Assembly: GCA_028023455.1 (NCBI GenBank)
Contig: JAQFVV010006238.1
Span: forward strand, 2,984,572 to 3,048,571
Reading direction: 5' to 3'
DNA from: Epiperipatus broadwayi
Lineage: Eukaryota > Onychophora > Udeonychophora > Euonychophora > Peripatidae
DNA: 64,000 nt
Shown here piece by piece: positions 1 through 11,122 of the stretch. The position numbers and the translations under genes were made by a program. Each line of letters opens with the position of its first letter. The first letter of the stretch is position 1. The notes beneath the pieces were generated by a model. It was not told the DNA's origin. It worked only from the letters and a program-made list of their open reading frames with translations, and made no database searches.

Positions 1-329
1 ATAGTATAGAAACATGAATGGACTGCTCATCAACATGCATTAGTCAGCATTTAATTTATTGGCCTTTTACCTCTGAGTTTAAGATCAAGAAACATCATGG
101 TCTTTCTTATCAGTTGCTTAATAGCTCCTAACTGAAATATCACTTGAGTTTTCTTGAAGGCAAAATGAATGTGTGTGTGAATGAAAAAAAATTTAAATAG
201 ATATTTACAATTATGACAGACAAAAATAAATCATGGCCCTTATTCCCAAGAGGCTTTAAAGTCACCAGCCAAAGCAGGAGGGTGCTAAGAATCCCATGAT
301 TGTTGATCCAGGCTGCTATTTGATGATGA
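1..329. other. no recognised feature
   Basis: I see no coding or repeat signature that I can name. The stretch precedes the first recognisable endonuclease sequence of the RTE-like element and may include its 5' part. Confidence 0.3.
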
Positions 330-2702
330 CCTTTAGTGAAAGAAGATTGCAAGAATTGGAAAAAGAACTATCATATTAAAGGGAATATTATTGGATTTTG
401 TGAAGTTAGAAGAAAAGGTAAAGAGACAAATTGATTTAAAAAGTAGATACGTACTCACTCTACTATAAAAATACAAATATTGAAAATACAAGTAAAGTAG
501 GATTCATTGTAAATAGAAAGTGGAAAAACAGCATTGTGGAGATTGATGGTATATCAAACAGATTGGCAAGATTTGTTATTCAACTTAACAGCAGATACCA
601 AATGCAGATAATTTAGATTTATGCCCCAACAAGTTATCATAGTGATGAAATAGTAGAGGACTTTTATAATGGATGATCAAAAGACTTTTGATCAGACCAA
701 ACATTTTAATTATTGTTATGGGAGACTTAGATGAAAGTGCTGTAGATATATTTGATTGTGATAATAGAAATGAGAAAGGACATAAACCTGTGGAGTTTGC
801 AGGAAAAGAAAAACTATATTACAGATTCTTTTTTTCAGAAAAATGTTAAAAGGAAATGGACATGGAAGCAGCCAAATGATGATACAGCAGAATTGGATTA
901 TAAGTTGACTAACAGAAAATACATATTTCAAGATTGTAATATTCTTAATAAATTTAATACAGGTAGTGATCCTTGGTTAGTGAGATGTAAGATACATGTT
1001 AATGCAAAACTAGAGAGACCAAAATTGTTTAAGAAAAACAATATTTACAGTTGATATTCCTTATCTTCATAAACATTTCTAATGAATTTAAAACTTGCAA
1101 ATCATTTTCAGGTATTAGTATATTTTAAACATGATTCAGATTTGAATAAAAGTAATAGAAAAATACTAGATATACTTTAAAAAACTACAACAAAGATAGC
1201 TGAAAGAAAAAAGCAGCAGTTGACCAATGAAATGTGTACTAAGACTAGAGAATTTATGAAGAAAACAAAAGCTCCAGATAGTGATGGAATTATAATTGAT
1301 ATCTTAAAAAGAAGTAGGTGAAGAAATAGATTTTTTTTTGGCAAAGTTATATATCAAATGTCTAAATGATAAAGATGTACCAGAAGATTGAAAGAATGCA
1401 GTATTAATATTTAAAAAAGATGTTAAAGAAGATATTAGAAATTACAGACCTATCAGTCTTTTATCAGTTTTATGCAATTTTTTTACCAAGATAATTATAA
1501 CTTGTCTAGAGAGAGCTTTGGATTTTAACCAACCAAAAGAACTAGCTGAATTTAAAAATAGTTAGTACAATGGATCATATCCAAGTATTGAGAGAAGTTA
1601 TAGAGAGAACCAATGAATATGAGTTGCCATTATGCTTTGGATTTGTAGATTTTGAAAAGGCATTTGATTCTATAAGCATTTCTTCATTGATTAAAGCATT
1701 GGATCATCTAGGTATAGACCCAGGATATCTATTATATTTTGAAGAATATTTATAAAAATGCAACAGCAACAATTAGATTATATAATGATACTAAGAAGAT
1801 TAAAATTGAGAAGGGTGTAAGAAAGGGTGACCCCATATTTTCAAAACTTTTTACAGCAAGGCTGCAAGATTATTTTGTCAGTTAAAATAGGAAACTAAAG
1901 GAATAAAAGTAAATGGAGATTATTTAAGTCATTTAAATTTTTCACATGATGTAATTATCTTTGCAAATAATGCTTCAGAGCTTCAGGAAATGTTGTAAGA
2001 GTTATCACATAAAAGTAAGAAAGTACAATTAAAAATAAATGTTAAAAAGACTAAAGTAATGTTCAATAGATTTTTTTAAAAGATAAAAATAATGATTGAT
2101 AATGATGAATTAGAAGAAGTTAACTACAAATACCTTGGTCAGATTATTGCTACATATGGAAACATAATGGATGAAATTAATCATATAATTAAACTTGATT
2201 AGAGTGCTTTTGGTAAAAATAACTTAATATTAAAAGGAAATATGCCTTTGTGTTTGAAAAGAAAGATATGTTACTACCAGTTTTTACTGGTGAATCTGAG
2301 ACTTAGACACTTAATAAAAGAGCAATACAGAAACTTCAGACCACTCAAATAAGTAGAGAGATACATGTTAGGGGTAACAAGAAGAGATTTGAGATTGAAT
2401 ATATGGATAAGAGAACAAACAGGTGTTACAGAGATCATTACAAAGATTAAAAGATTGAAGTGGAGATGGACTGGACATATTGCTAGAAAAGTTGATAATA
2501 AATGGACAATTGAAATATTAAATTGAATTTCAAGAGATTGTAAAAGATAAAGAAAGAGACCACATGTGAGATAAATGAAATAAGAAAGTATGTATGAGTG
2601 ATGTGGAGGAGAGAGTCTATTTATTGGGAAGATGGATTAAACTTGGAGGGACATTTATCCTGAAGTGGATTGACAAGGGTTGATTACAATGATGATGATA
2701 TA
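330..2702 (+). pseudogene. RTE-type LINE, endonuclease plus reverse transcriptase, broken
   Basis: This is a decayed non-LTR retrotransposon that once encoded an apurinic-like endonuclease and a reverse transcriptase. Endonuclease traces in order are GFCEVRRKG (about 391-420), VGFIVNRKWK (about 500), a degraded MGDFN box reading MGDLD (718-732), and an open frame (752-1054) ending near SDPWLV, where the family normally has SDH with the catalytic His. RT traces are KAPDSDGI (about 1268), NYRPISLLSVLCN (about 1440), DFEKAFDS (1645-1670), KGVRKGDP (about 1815) and a catalytic box FSHD in place of FADD (about 1938-1950). The C-terminal GHIA..RPH.R region leads into a GATGAT-rich 3' tail (about 2688-2702), as is usual for RTE elements. 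Several frameshifts and stops plus lost catalytic residues mean it is inactive. The clade is assigned from motif recall only. Confidence 0.8.
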
Positions 2703-3860
2703 TTTTGCACATTATGTGTTACTGAAAATAATGCTTCAGAGCTTTAGCAAAGATTCAATTATTGGCTAAAAGTAAAACAGTAGAACTAATAATGATTGCT
2801 AAAAAAGGCTAAAGTAATATTCAATGGACTTTTTCAGAAGAAGAAAATAGAGATTGATAATGATGAAATAGAAAAAGTTAGTACAAATATCTTATGCACA
2901 TTATTAATACGGATGGAAACAATAATCATATAATTAAACTTGGATGGAGAGCTTTGGGTAGAAATAGCATAATATTAAAAAATATACCTATTTGTTTGAA
3001 AAGAAAGATTTTTATTAGATGTGTTTTACTTGTTTTTATTTATTAGATATGAGGTTTGGATACTTAACAGCAGAGCATATCAGAAACTTCAGAATGCTTA
3101 ATGTACATAGAGGCTAAACTCTCTATACAGTAGCACCACTTAGTGCAACCAGAGAAATCAATGAAATGCAAGAAGGTTTTTGCATAAAATCTGTATCTAG
3201 TGCCTATTCATTGAATATCCCTGAACTAGTTTTTAGCTTGTGGCTTTCATCAGTGAGGAGCCTTTGATCTGAGAGCATTGCACCTAGATCTTAGGATCTA
3301 ATGTAACCCTCCATCAGTCACTTTTTACTAGGTGCAGTGCACTCAGATCCAAGGCTGCTCACTGATAAAAGCCATAATCTAAAAACTAGTCTGGGAATAT
3401 TGGATACATAAGCACTGGATAGGAATTTTATGCAAAAACCTTGCATTTATTAACTATTCTGGCTTGCATTGAGTGATGCTACTCTATGGAGAGTTTATCC
3501 TCTAACTAAACATAAAGAATGGTGATTATATAATGTTTAATGTTCTATGGAGAGATGTATGTTATGAAAAATAAAATGAATTGAAAACAATATATTATGA
3601 ATGATGAATGAGAGATTAAATAGCATTGATATTATTGAAAAAATTTAAAAAAGTGTTACAGAGCTGGATTGGACATAATACTAGATGATAATAAATAACT
3701 AATTAAAGACTTGATTTGGATCCCAAAAAATTTATAAAAGGTCTGAACAGAAACTACATGTGTGATTGATGGATGAAATAAAGAAATTTGTTAGTGGGAT
3801 GTGGAGAAGAGAGATTAAGAATCAAAGAATTTGTATCTGCAATGATAATGATGAATCCAT
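2703..3860 (+). pseudogene. second RTE-like fragment, split by an insertion
   Basis: The C-terminal third of an RTE-like reverse transcriptase directly follows the first copy. Bases 2725-3100 match the sequence at 1965-2340 (NASEL...INVKKTKV and the following segment), and 3535-3860 match 2345-2700 (the MGH/TGHI to RPH region, ending in AATGATGATGAA). The two halves are separated by the palindromic element at 3106-3530. It is not translatable. Confidence 0.7.
3106..3530. mobile_element. palindromic element, family F2 (hammerhead-like), inserted in RTE
   Basis: The two arms are inverted copies. The left begins AGGCTAAACTCTCTATACAG and the right ends CTCTATGGAGAGTTTATCCT. Near-repeats AATGCTTAATGT (3094-3105) and AATGTTTAATGT (3531-3542) flank it and rejoin the RTE reading path when the insert is removed, so they are a probable 12-bp target duplication with one mismatch. 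Each arm holds a decayed hammerhead-like core: 3219-3260 on minus (CTGATGA kept, GAA changed to AAA) and 3355-3398 on plus (CTGATAA, AAA). Related copies lie at 11.8, 12.3, 13.0-13.5 and 36.5-37.2 kb. Confidence 0.7.
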
Positions 3861-3864
3861 GATT

Positions 3865-4055
3865 GCAGTCTCTTTGTAAGATAAGTCAATTTCCTTAACA
3901 ATCTTATACAACCAACCATGATTATTGTAGAATCTTTATTTTGTCCAGCTAAAACAGAATTAATATAAAATGCCAAATTGATTATGAGAGAAGATTTGAG
4001 ATGTGACTAATATACTATTATTTTTTATTAGTCATTCGTTAGATTAGAGATTACC
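3865..4055. other. spacer, partly shared with the window end
   Basis: Bases about 4010-4080 are a reverse-complement relative of 63870-63930 (shared CATTAAGTGGATAATCTCTA-type sequence), so part of this spacer belongs to the foldback family that follows. Confidence 0.4.
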
Positions 4056-4205
4056 CATTTAATAAATAATATTTCTGTAGGGTTATTTTTCACTACACCA
4101 TTCTCACACAAGGTAGGGACTGGTTTCTATTCACTTTTAATACCTTGTGGAGAGATGTAATCATAAACATATGACAAAAGACATAACTAAAAAAAATGGA
4201 TGATT

Positions 4206-4251
4206 CCCACGATGAACATTTCATGCTGAAACAGCACTCATCAGTTGGCCC
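4206..4251 (-). ncRNA. hammerhead ribozyme-like motif, family F1, degenerate
   Basis: On the minus strand CCAA precedes CTGATGA. Then come a stem II hairpin (GTGCT with AGCAT), GAA, a small stem III (ATG TT CAT) and C at the cleavage position. The 3' side of stem I (GTGGG) pairs poorly with CCAA, so activity is doubtful. Confidence 0.6.
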
Positions 4252-4451
4252 AGATCATATTCTCTTACATCTATCTTTATCATTGTTCACTATATATAGA
4301 TGAGACATTACTACAGTTCCCCGTCTAAATGTAATGACAATGATAAAGATGTGTTTAAGAGAATGTGATTTGGGTGAACCCAATTAAACTGTAGTAATTT
4401 CCATCTATATATAGTGAACAATGATAAAGATATGTGCAGAGAATATCATCT

Positions 4452-4498
4452 TGACCAACTGATGAGTGCTGGTTTAGCATGAAATGTGCATTTTGGGA
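4452..4498 (+). ncRNA. hammerhead ribozyme motif, family F1
   Basis: Order on plus: CCAA, core CTGATGA (4459-4465), stem II GTGCT/AGCAT with loop GGTTT, core GAA (4481-4483), stem III ATG-TG-CAT (4484-4491), cleavage-site T (4492), then TTGG pairing back to CCAA. All core nucleotides of the hammerhead fold are present. It is type I in layout, with a three-pair stem III. Confidence 0.75.
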
Positions 4499-4640
4499 AT
4501 CATCCATATTTTTTACGTCTTTGGTCATAATTATGATTGCATCCTTCCATAAGGTGTTAAAAGAGGATAGAAACCAATCCCTATCTTGTGTGAAATTGGT
4601 ATAATAAAAATAACACTATAGAAATATTATTCATTAAGTG

Positions 4641-5600
4641 AATAATATTCAATTTTAGGCTGACGGCTATGAAATAGCTATCTGACAAAATGCAGTGATC
4701 GGCTGAAAAGTAAAACCTAGTACTTATAACGTATGTATTTTATTGAATATTTTCAATATTTAGACAAATAAACATTATAAAGTATATAAACATTTGAAAA
4801 TCATTTTTAATGAAAGTATAAAAAACTTATCTACCGTATTTAATAATTTTGTTTAAATCTTTTGTCTTTAATTAGAATAAAAAAGAGATGGGAACAAAAG
4901 AGAATTGAGATCCCTCTTTAGCCAAAAGCTGTTCTTTCTTTGACATGTATTTTCTCACAATTTAGATGAGGTTTTCTTGTCAAAAGATCTTTTTTACTTC
5001 ATTAAGAAGAAAAGTTAAAAACATATATTTAGGAAATATATGACAGACATTTTAGCAACGAATCAACTAATATAAATGTTATATGTATAATTCGTTTTCA
5101 TTCCTTTCTCTTTTAAAATAAACCTTTAATTGCTACAATTTTTATCTTTAATTAATTTGAGTAAACTGTTTATCTCTCAGATGTGTAATTTAAATGTGAA
5201 TCTACGAAATTCAGAAATGGAAGTAAGTACTTCAAAAAGATTAATTATTTATCTCTAGTTTGTTAAAATTTGAATTAAATTTCTTAATGATATATATATG
5301 TATGGGTTCATTAAAGTTTATGAGGTAGTTTTAAAATTGAGATGCTAGAAAAAATCGCGTTAAGATAAGTAAGCACCGACACGCTAGCACTAATGAAAAT
5401 TCTCTATGTTTATTATAGTAATGACTCTATAACTCAAGTCCATGAATCGTGGCTTCAGGCCTTTCACTTCAAATGATCGAACTTCTATGAACTTCCAATC
5501 AATAAACGATTTGATTATTTTCTGATGAAAATGATTAAATATTACTTAGTTATCCTTACTTGTTTATATGTGGCTATTTATTATTATTATTAGTCTTACT
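4641..5600. other. no recognised feature
   Basis: AT-rich non-coding sequence. I found no ORF, tRNA-like or repeat signature I can support. Confidence 0.3.
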
Positions 5601-5601
5601 A

Positions 5602-5797
5602 CCTAAGAACTGAACACTGATTATATATGTGTGGGAAATGTTAATCTGGACCAACTGATGAGTGCTGGTTTAGCACGAAATACATTTATTGGTGATTATC
5701 TTTTCTACATGTGTGTGGTCATGTGTATTAGTGGTATGAGATATTGTGGGTAGTTGACGGATACTTGAAAGTCTGAGTTCAAATGCCCTATATTTAC
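5602..5797 (+). repeat. dispersed repeat family F1, hammerhead-bearing
   Basis: This copy of about 195 bp is shared with 15754-15952, 42565-42705, 50128-50248 (minus) and both arms of 59191-59542. The order is a short leader, the hammerhead core, a GATTATC/TTTTC segment, a (CA)TATGTGTGGT motif, then GAAAGTCTGAGTTCAAATGC. The last part resembles a pol III B box (GTTCAAAT), which would fit a SINE-like, pol III-driven element as proposed for schistosome hammerhead repeats. That is inference. Confidence 0.7.
5648..5695 (+). ncRNA. hammerhead ribozyme, best-preserved core
   Basis: Stem I ACCAA (5650-5654) pairs with TTGGT (5689-5693). The core CTGATGA (5655-5661) is followed by a perfect stem II, GTGCT (5662-5666) with AGCAC (5672-5676), loop GGTTT. 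GAA (5677-5679) follows, then an eight-base stem III region (5680-5687) and A5688 at the cleavage position. Stem III is weakened relative to the palindromic ATACGTAT of the 59-kb copies. This is a type I hammerhead with minimal stem III, as known from newt satellite, PLE and retrozyme RNAs. Confidence 0.82.
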
Positions 5798-5799
5798 CA

Positions 5800-8700
5800 G
5801 CAATATCAATAACTATACAATCGTAGGTACAGTGAGGTTTTGTTTATCTATTTTTTTTTAAAGTCACATCATAATATTCTTCATTTTGTAGTCATTAGTT
5901 TTATATTGTAAAATAACTTCTTTAAAAAGTGTCAAATATTTTGGTTGTTAGCCATACTCTCCTTAACCACATTAAATATTCCATTTTACTAAAATCATTT
6001 TGTATAACAGTAAAGCCATCTCTTCTCCCTTTTGCTAATCACCAATGACTGCATCTGTTCTTACCTTTAGGTCAAAATAACTATTATGAATTTACTAGTC
6101 AATAAGTGATGATTTGAAATACAGCCTTTGAAGATTATAATAAAATTAGAGCAGCTCTATATCCGTGTCTTCTGTAGTAAGATTGACTAATTAATGATCA
6201 CAGACCTGTTTTTGGTTTTTGCTTTTATCAGCAAGGCTTGGGATTTGAAGACAGATATAACTTAAAAAATCTAGAAATCATCCACTGCATCAAACATATT
6301 ATTTGAGATGAGTCAAGACCTCCTGAACTGGGCTTTATTTATAGAATGCATGAAAACAACACTCACTCTTAACAGCACAATAGTCATGCAGAATGCTCTT
6401 TTATTTCAATTAGCAGAATGTATTCTTAGATTTTTAAAATTAAGACTACAATTATATCAGCTCTGAAATACTACCATATTACTGTACTGTTAAATCAAGT
6501 CCCAATATTAACAGTTGAATAGATTGAAATTTATATTGTGTCCCCTGATGGCAATTTTTGTAAACTTCCAACATTGATTTTACTTGATAACTCTCATATT
6601 TGTTGAGAATTCTTGGGTGTTTCCCTAAAAAAAGCACGGTAGTTCAGGTGCTCTTTACTAGTATCATCATTCATATTAATATAGCATTTTTTCAATATTG
6701 TAATTTCTGATGTACTCCTTTTATTGAGTTTTTAATTGAAAAAAATCTGAAGAATACAGTATCTTATGAACAGTTGATAAATATCATCTTTATTGTTCTT
6801 AAAGAAGAAATTGTTTTAAGGGTATTCCTTTCTTCTGGATGATGCTTCATGTGAAACTCATTGCATAACATCATCACCTATCAAAATTAACATGGTGTTA
6901 GTATTTTTAACATAATATTAGAATTTTTTTCAAATATTTTAATAATTATAAAGCAAATATCAGATTTTAAAGCAGAATTTGATATTTTTATCACACACCC
7001 ATTTTTGTTTCTTTACATTAAAAATAAATAAAAAAGAATTCATTCATTTTCTGAAAGTGTTTATACTAATATTGCTGGTGATGTTTACACATTTTGTTCA
7101 GTATTTAAATATTTATAAAGTTTAAATATAATGTTTTAGAATATTATTCATTATAAAATAAAATTAAAAAAGAAATCAAGTCTAATTTATTGAATTTTAG
7201 TGTCACTGTGCCAAAATTTGTTGTGTTTAGGTATGACTGTAATAACCAGATTTATAAAATATGATTAAATCTTTATTAATGTATGTATATACTATATACA
7301 ACTATTATATATTTTCCTGATACTATTGTCTAGATCTAGTGTCTAATTACCACATAACTATTGAAGGAAGGAACTCAAGTGCCCTTCTAGGTTTATGTAA
7401 CACTCCAACTGGACCATAGCAGAGCTGTATTGTGATAGCTAGTCTCAAATCAGGTCCAATATCTAACAGCTTTCAGTTTAGTGTGTATCAGCCTCACTAT
7501 TTTAGCGATGCAATGGACAATGCATATAACTATTGTTCAGCTCTGACAGTTGTTTGTTGTTGTCTGAAATGATCTCCAAATGGATTGCCTATTTATATCA
7601 TAATCCCTATCCATACTGAGAGCAACCACATTCAATGAGCATTATCATCTATCAGCCTGTTTCTGTTATTGGATATATCATCCATTCATATATTGATTGG
7701 TCTACAGTGATGAATTCTCAAACCAATCAAGATAAGAAGGAATCTGGACAAGCCTATTAGTTTAAGGTAAGTTGATCTATAATAGCAAGTATAAAATAAA
7801 AGATTTTATACAGAAGTGAAGGATTGGGCATTTTCAAAAACTTTCACCAGGTGTAACTATATAAAATGTTAAAAATTTAAAACAGTTAAATCTTTATTTT
7901 ACATTAGAATTCAAAAAATTGGGCTTGATCTGTTAAAGATATGTTTACAAATGAAAACATTTTTAATTATAAAGTTAAATAAAGTGAGGAATGTAATGAG
8001 AATAATTATTTTTTCTGGTTGGATAATTACTGCAATGGTAGTGGAAAAAATAAAATTAATAAAACTTTATGGACAGAATTTCATTTGTAGAATGTGAATG
8101 AATCAATGTTAATCTGCAATGGTTACAAGGGATTCACATACTCATCAATTTTCAAATGCCTTAATTTCATATGATTTTTGTAATTGAACAGCTGTTCATT
8201 TCAGTACCTTCTTAAGTATATCTTTATTTTGCAAAACTTTAATTAGTTTGAATTTAGATCATATAGTATAAATTTTGTCTCCATTTTCTGATTTAGTATA
8301 TCATCTATTACATGATTGTATATTTTCTTTGTCTTTTGCAAATTATCACTTTTTCTTTTTTTAAAGAAAATATTTTAAAACTTATTGTAACTAATGACTG
8401 TAATAATAAAAAGCAAATTTATTTCATTATAATAACTTATTGTAAGAAAGTTATCAATTTAATCCAATTAAAAAAAAAAGTAATTTTATTTTTTATTTTT
8501 TCAATTTTATGGCTATATTTTTTAAATTTGTTTATATGAATATTTTAATCTTATTGTAAATAATACTCATAACAAAAATAAAATTTGAAATATTTATATA
8601 AAACAAACACTCATCTTAGTAATATGATATATCATTTGTTGTCTGTATGTTATTATATCATGTTGCTGCTATTGCAGTTAAATCATAATAAATTTTAAAA

Positions 8701-10325
8701 AATGTTCTAAATTTAAAACTGTAGTTATAATTATTAAAATATTACAAAAGTTTTTTACTACTTTGTTTACCAAACCATTACCAATCATAGTTTTCTTTTT
8801 ACTGTTATGACAAATTTCTTTAACTTATATTCATATTTGAATAAAATCAAAATATAAACATCTATAACTTTTATTTTTAATCATCCCTATACAAATATTT
8901 TGAAAAAAAATCACACATATTTCAATAAACTATGGAAAATATACATTTTTTTTGTTCACAACTAACAACAATGGAAGAGAAGTTTACAATTAGTCTCATA
9001 ACTGCTTTCTACCAATCAGTAACCTTGTAGGTAAGGTTTGGATGCTTGTTTTGACTTTCAGCTTCTTTTTATATTTTTGGAACATTATAATAAATCAATG
9101 TATTTTAATTCTAATTTCTGCCACTAGAATGAACACACAGCTGGAAAAATAATCCCAAATAATCTGCAGAAAAGCAAAGGAAAGCCCAAAGCTAGTCACT
9201 TCCAAGTCCAAATAAAATACTTTGTGTCCTGTGAGTTAGTTAAGCATTATGATAAATAGCCATGAAGCATCAAATTCTTTTGTTAGTTTTAAACTTCAGT
9301 TTTATTTTAAAAACTGCAAGTTAACAAATCATTTTTATTTAAAAAGTGCATGTCAGCCATCTATTGCAATAATGAAAATATTTCAAGAAATTTATCAAAA
9401 TATTAATTATAAATAAGATATACCCTTCATCTAGTAACATAAGAAAGCCATTGTCATTAAGAACTATGTTAAAACCATTAGATTTTTACTTATACAACTC
9501 ATTTAAATCTTATCTGATGGAAATCAGATATTTACTATACACAATCCTTTTTATCATTACCGATAACTTTCAGTATCACATAGAGAGTTGCTTGGGATGT
9601 CATGTAAAGAATTTGAGTGGTTGCGCAAAGCAGTTATATTTAACTGGTAATTAAACTAGGAATATTTGGCTCCAAGGTCTGCCACTTTACTAATATGCTA
9701 AACTGTCACAGGATAATAATCATATATTTAGTTGCTTGGGATGTCATATATCATTCAAATATAAAAATAACAGGTTGAGCAAAATAATCCAAACAGGGTT
9801 TTTAAAATCGTTTTTACCTCATTCAGTTGTGAATCAATTGGCTTTTGAGTCCATCTCAAATGGTTTTAAGAATAAATAAGTAATTAACAGATATTATCTT
9901 TAATTAATACCAATTTTCTGCTCTTTCCATGTAATTCACACAACTCTATGTCTATTTTATACGCAAACAAATGATATTTTCCTATGATATTTCAATGACT
10001 TTAATAAATATATGTATTATTTTTTAGTATTGCATTTTTTGGAATATTAGATCCAGATATACTTTTGCCTAGAGCCAACATTTTTTAAAGTTAGTGCCTG
10101 CAAGTATCCCACACAATTATAACAAAGTTTGATTAATGTTTACAATTAAAATTATAAAATGTTCAGGTAAAAATAGCTATATACCTGGTCATACCAATTA
10201 GATGTAGGTGGTTATTTTAAAAGTCTTAAATTTATAAATTTTTGACATACTTAAAAAAGTTCCAGCTACATTACTGATTTGGATCCTGAGTCACAAATTA
10301 TAATTTAACACAAAACACAAGTTAA
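5800..10325. other. long non-coding stretch
   Basis: About 4.5 kb of AT-rich sequence. Open frames near 8312-8539 and 9451-9654 are low-complexity or lack any recognisable motif. The segment 7330-7480 is less AT-rich, with no identifiable product. A phrase around TTGCTTGGGATGTCAT occurs twice (about 9588 and 9733), suggesting a small local duplication. Confidence 0.3.
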
Positions 10326-10368
10326 ATCAGCTTCCCAGCTGATCCTATGACACATGAGAAGAAAAAAT
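10326..10368 (+). repeat. tRNA-derived SINE, 3' end fragment
   Basis: The phrase CAGCTGATCCTATGACACAT followed by an A-rich run matches the 3' end of the SINE seen whole at 14145, 34984, 35224 and 42377. Only the tail remains. Confidence 0.55.
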
Positions 10369-10587
10369 CAGATTTTCAGTAGCAGAGCTCATATTGATTG
10401 TAATAATCTTATTTGTGGCTTATAACAATCAAAACTAAAATTTAATCTACTCTATATCTATAAAATGATAAGCAAATGGAAATAGAACCAAGTAACATAA
10501 TTTTCCAAAAATCCCAAATGAGATCTGTTAATAAATTAAATTTTTTTTCTATCTGGCCATCTTTAATAAGAACAAACTATTGTTAAG

Positions 10588-10647
10588 AACAGTGAGGATT
10601 GCCAATTCCTCAACAAGCTTGTTGAGGAATTGGCAATCCTCACTGTT
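10588..10647. repeat. 60-bp perfect palindrome
   Basis: Thirty bases (10588-10617) are followed without a spacer by their exact reverse complement (10618-10647). The right arm is the start of the direct repeat at 10618. The left arm is therefore an inverted partial copy at the 5' edge of the 10590-11123 element. Confidence 0.95.
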
Positions 10648-10703
10648 TATAACTTACAAGCTTAAGAGATAGGGTCATGTGATCTGTGACTCTTATTTTG
10701 ACT
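10618..10703 (+). repeat. left direct repeat of retrozyme-like element
   Basis: It starts CTTGTTGAGGAATTGGCAAT and ends near TTTTGACT. It matches 11040-11122 with a few differences and small indels. Confidence 0.85.
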
Positions 10704-10930
10704 ATTTATAGTCTCTGCCTTAAGTCTTATGCAATGTTATATTGCTAAGACTACTAATATATGGCATGGATGAAGATATATCAGCCCCATATAGCTATTT
10801 GAGTTGGATAGCTGGGTTTGAAGACATGTAGATGTCTGAAAATTTCAGATTTTCCACTCAATAGATAACTTTTAGATAAGTGCTTGGCTTTGGGTTGGTA
10901 TTTTTAGATCTAGTGTCTGAACCTACCCTG

Positions 10931-10977
10931 GCACCTCTCTGAGGAGTGCCAAAGCATGAAACCATGGTCAGGTGTTT
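10931..10977 (+). ncRNA. hammerhead ribozyme-like core in retrozyme-like element
   Basis: Core CTGAGGA (10939-10945; the variable seventh core position is G) is followed by stem II GTGC/GCAT with loop CAAA, then GAA (10958-10960) and an eight-base palindromic stem III ACCATGGT (10961-10968). C10969 makes the canonical GUC cleavage triplet. For stem I, CACCT (10932-10936) is complementary to AGGTG (10970-10974), but two extra bases separate CACCT from the core. The direct register has mismatches. Core, stem II and stem III are convincing; stem I is the weak point. Confidence 0.62.
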
Positions 10978-11039
10978 GAGGGGGGGTTTCTGACAGAGAT
11001 ATTTTAAGTGTTGGCTCTGGCTAAGCATTTATCACAAAG

Positions 11040-11122
11040 CTTGTTGAGGAATTGGCAATCCTCACTGTTATAATTTACAAGCTTAAGAGATAGGGTCATG
11101 TGATCTATGACTTATTTTGACT
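11040..11122 (+). repeat. right direct repeat of retrozyme-like element
   Basis: Second copy of the terminal segment. It abuts the right target duplication, so the insertion boundary coincides with the repeat end. Confidence 0.85.

Larger units (their letters stand above)
4059..4640. mobile_element. large foldback element with hammerhead cores in both arms
   Basis: Two arms of about 255 bp (4059-4316 and 4389-4640) are imperfect reverse complements around a spacer of about 70 bp. Shared landmarks include AATATTTCTGTAG versus CTATAGAAATATT at the outer ends and CTACAG versus CTGTAG at the inner ends. Both arms contain a hammerhead-like motif, pointing in opposite directions. No ORF is present. 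A related sequence begins at 63762 and runs off the window. Confidence 0.75.

Noticed and set aside
140-352. Minus-strand 70-codon frame
   Set aside because: No motif or start context; overlaps the probable 5' part of the RTE element.
5522-5545. CTGATGAAAATGATTAAA as a hammerhead core
   Set aside because: No stem II and no GAA box; chance match in AT-rich DNA.
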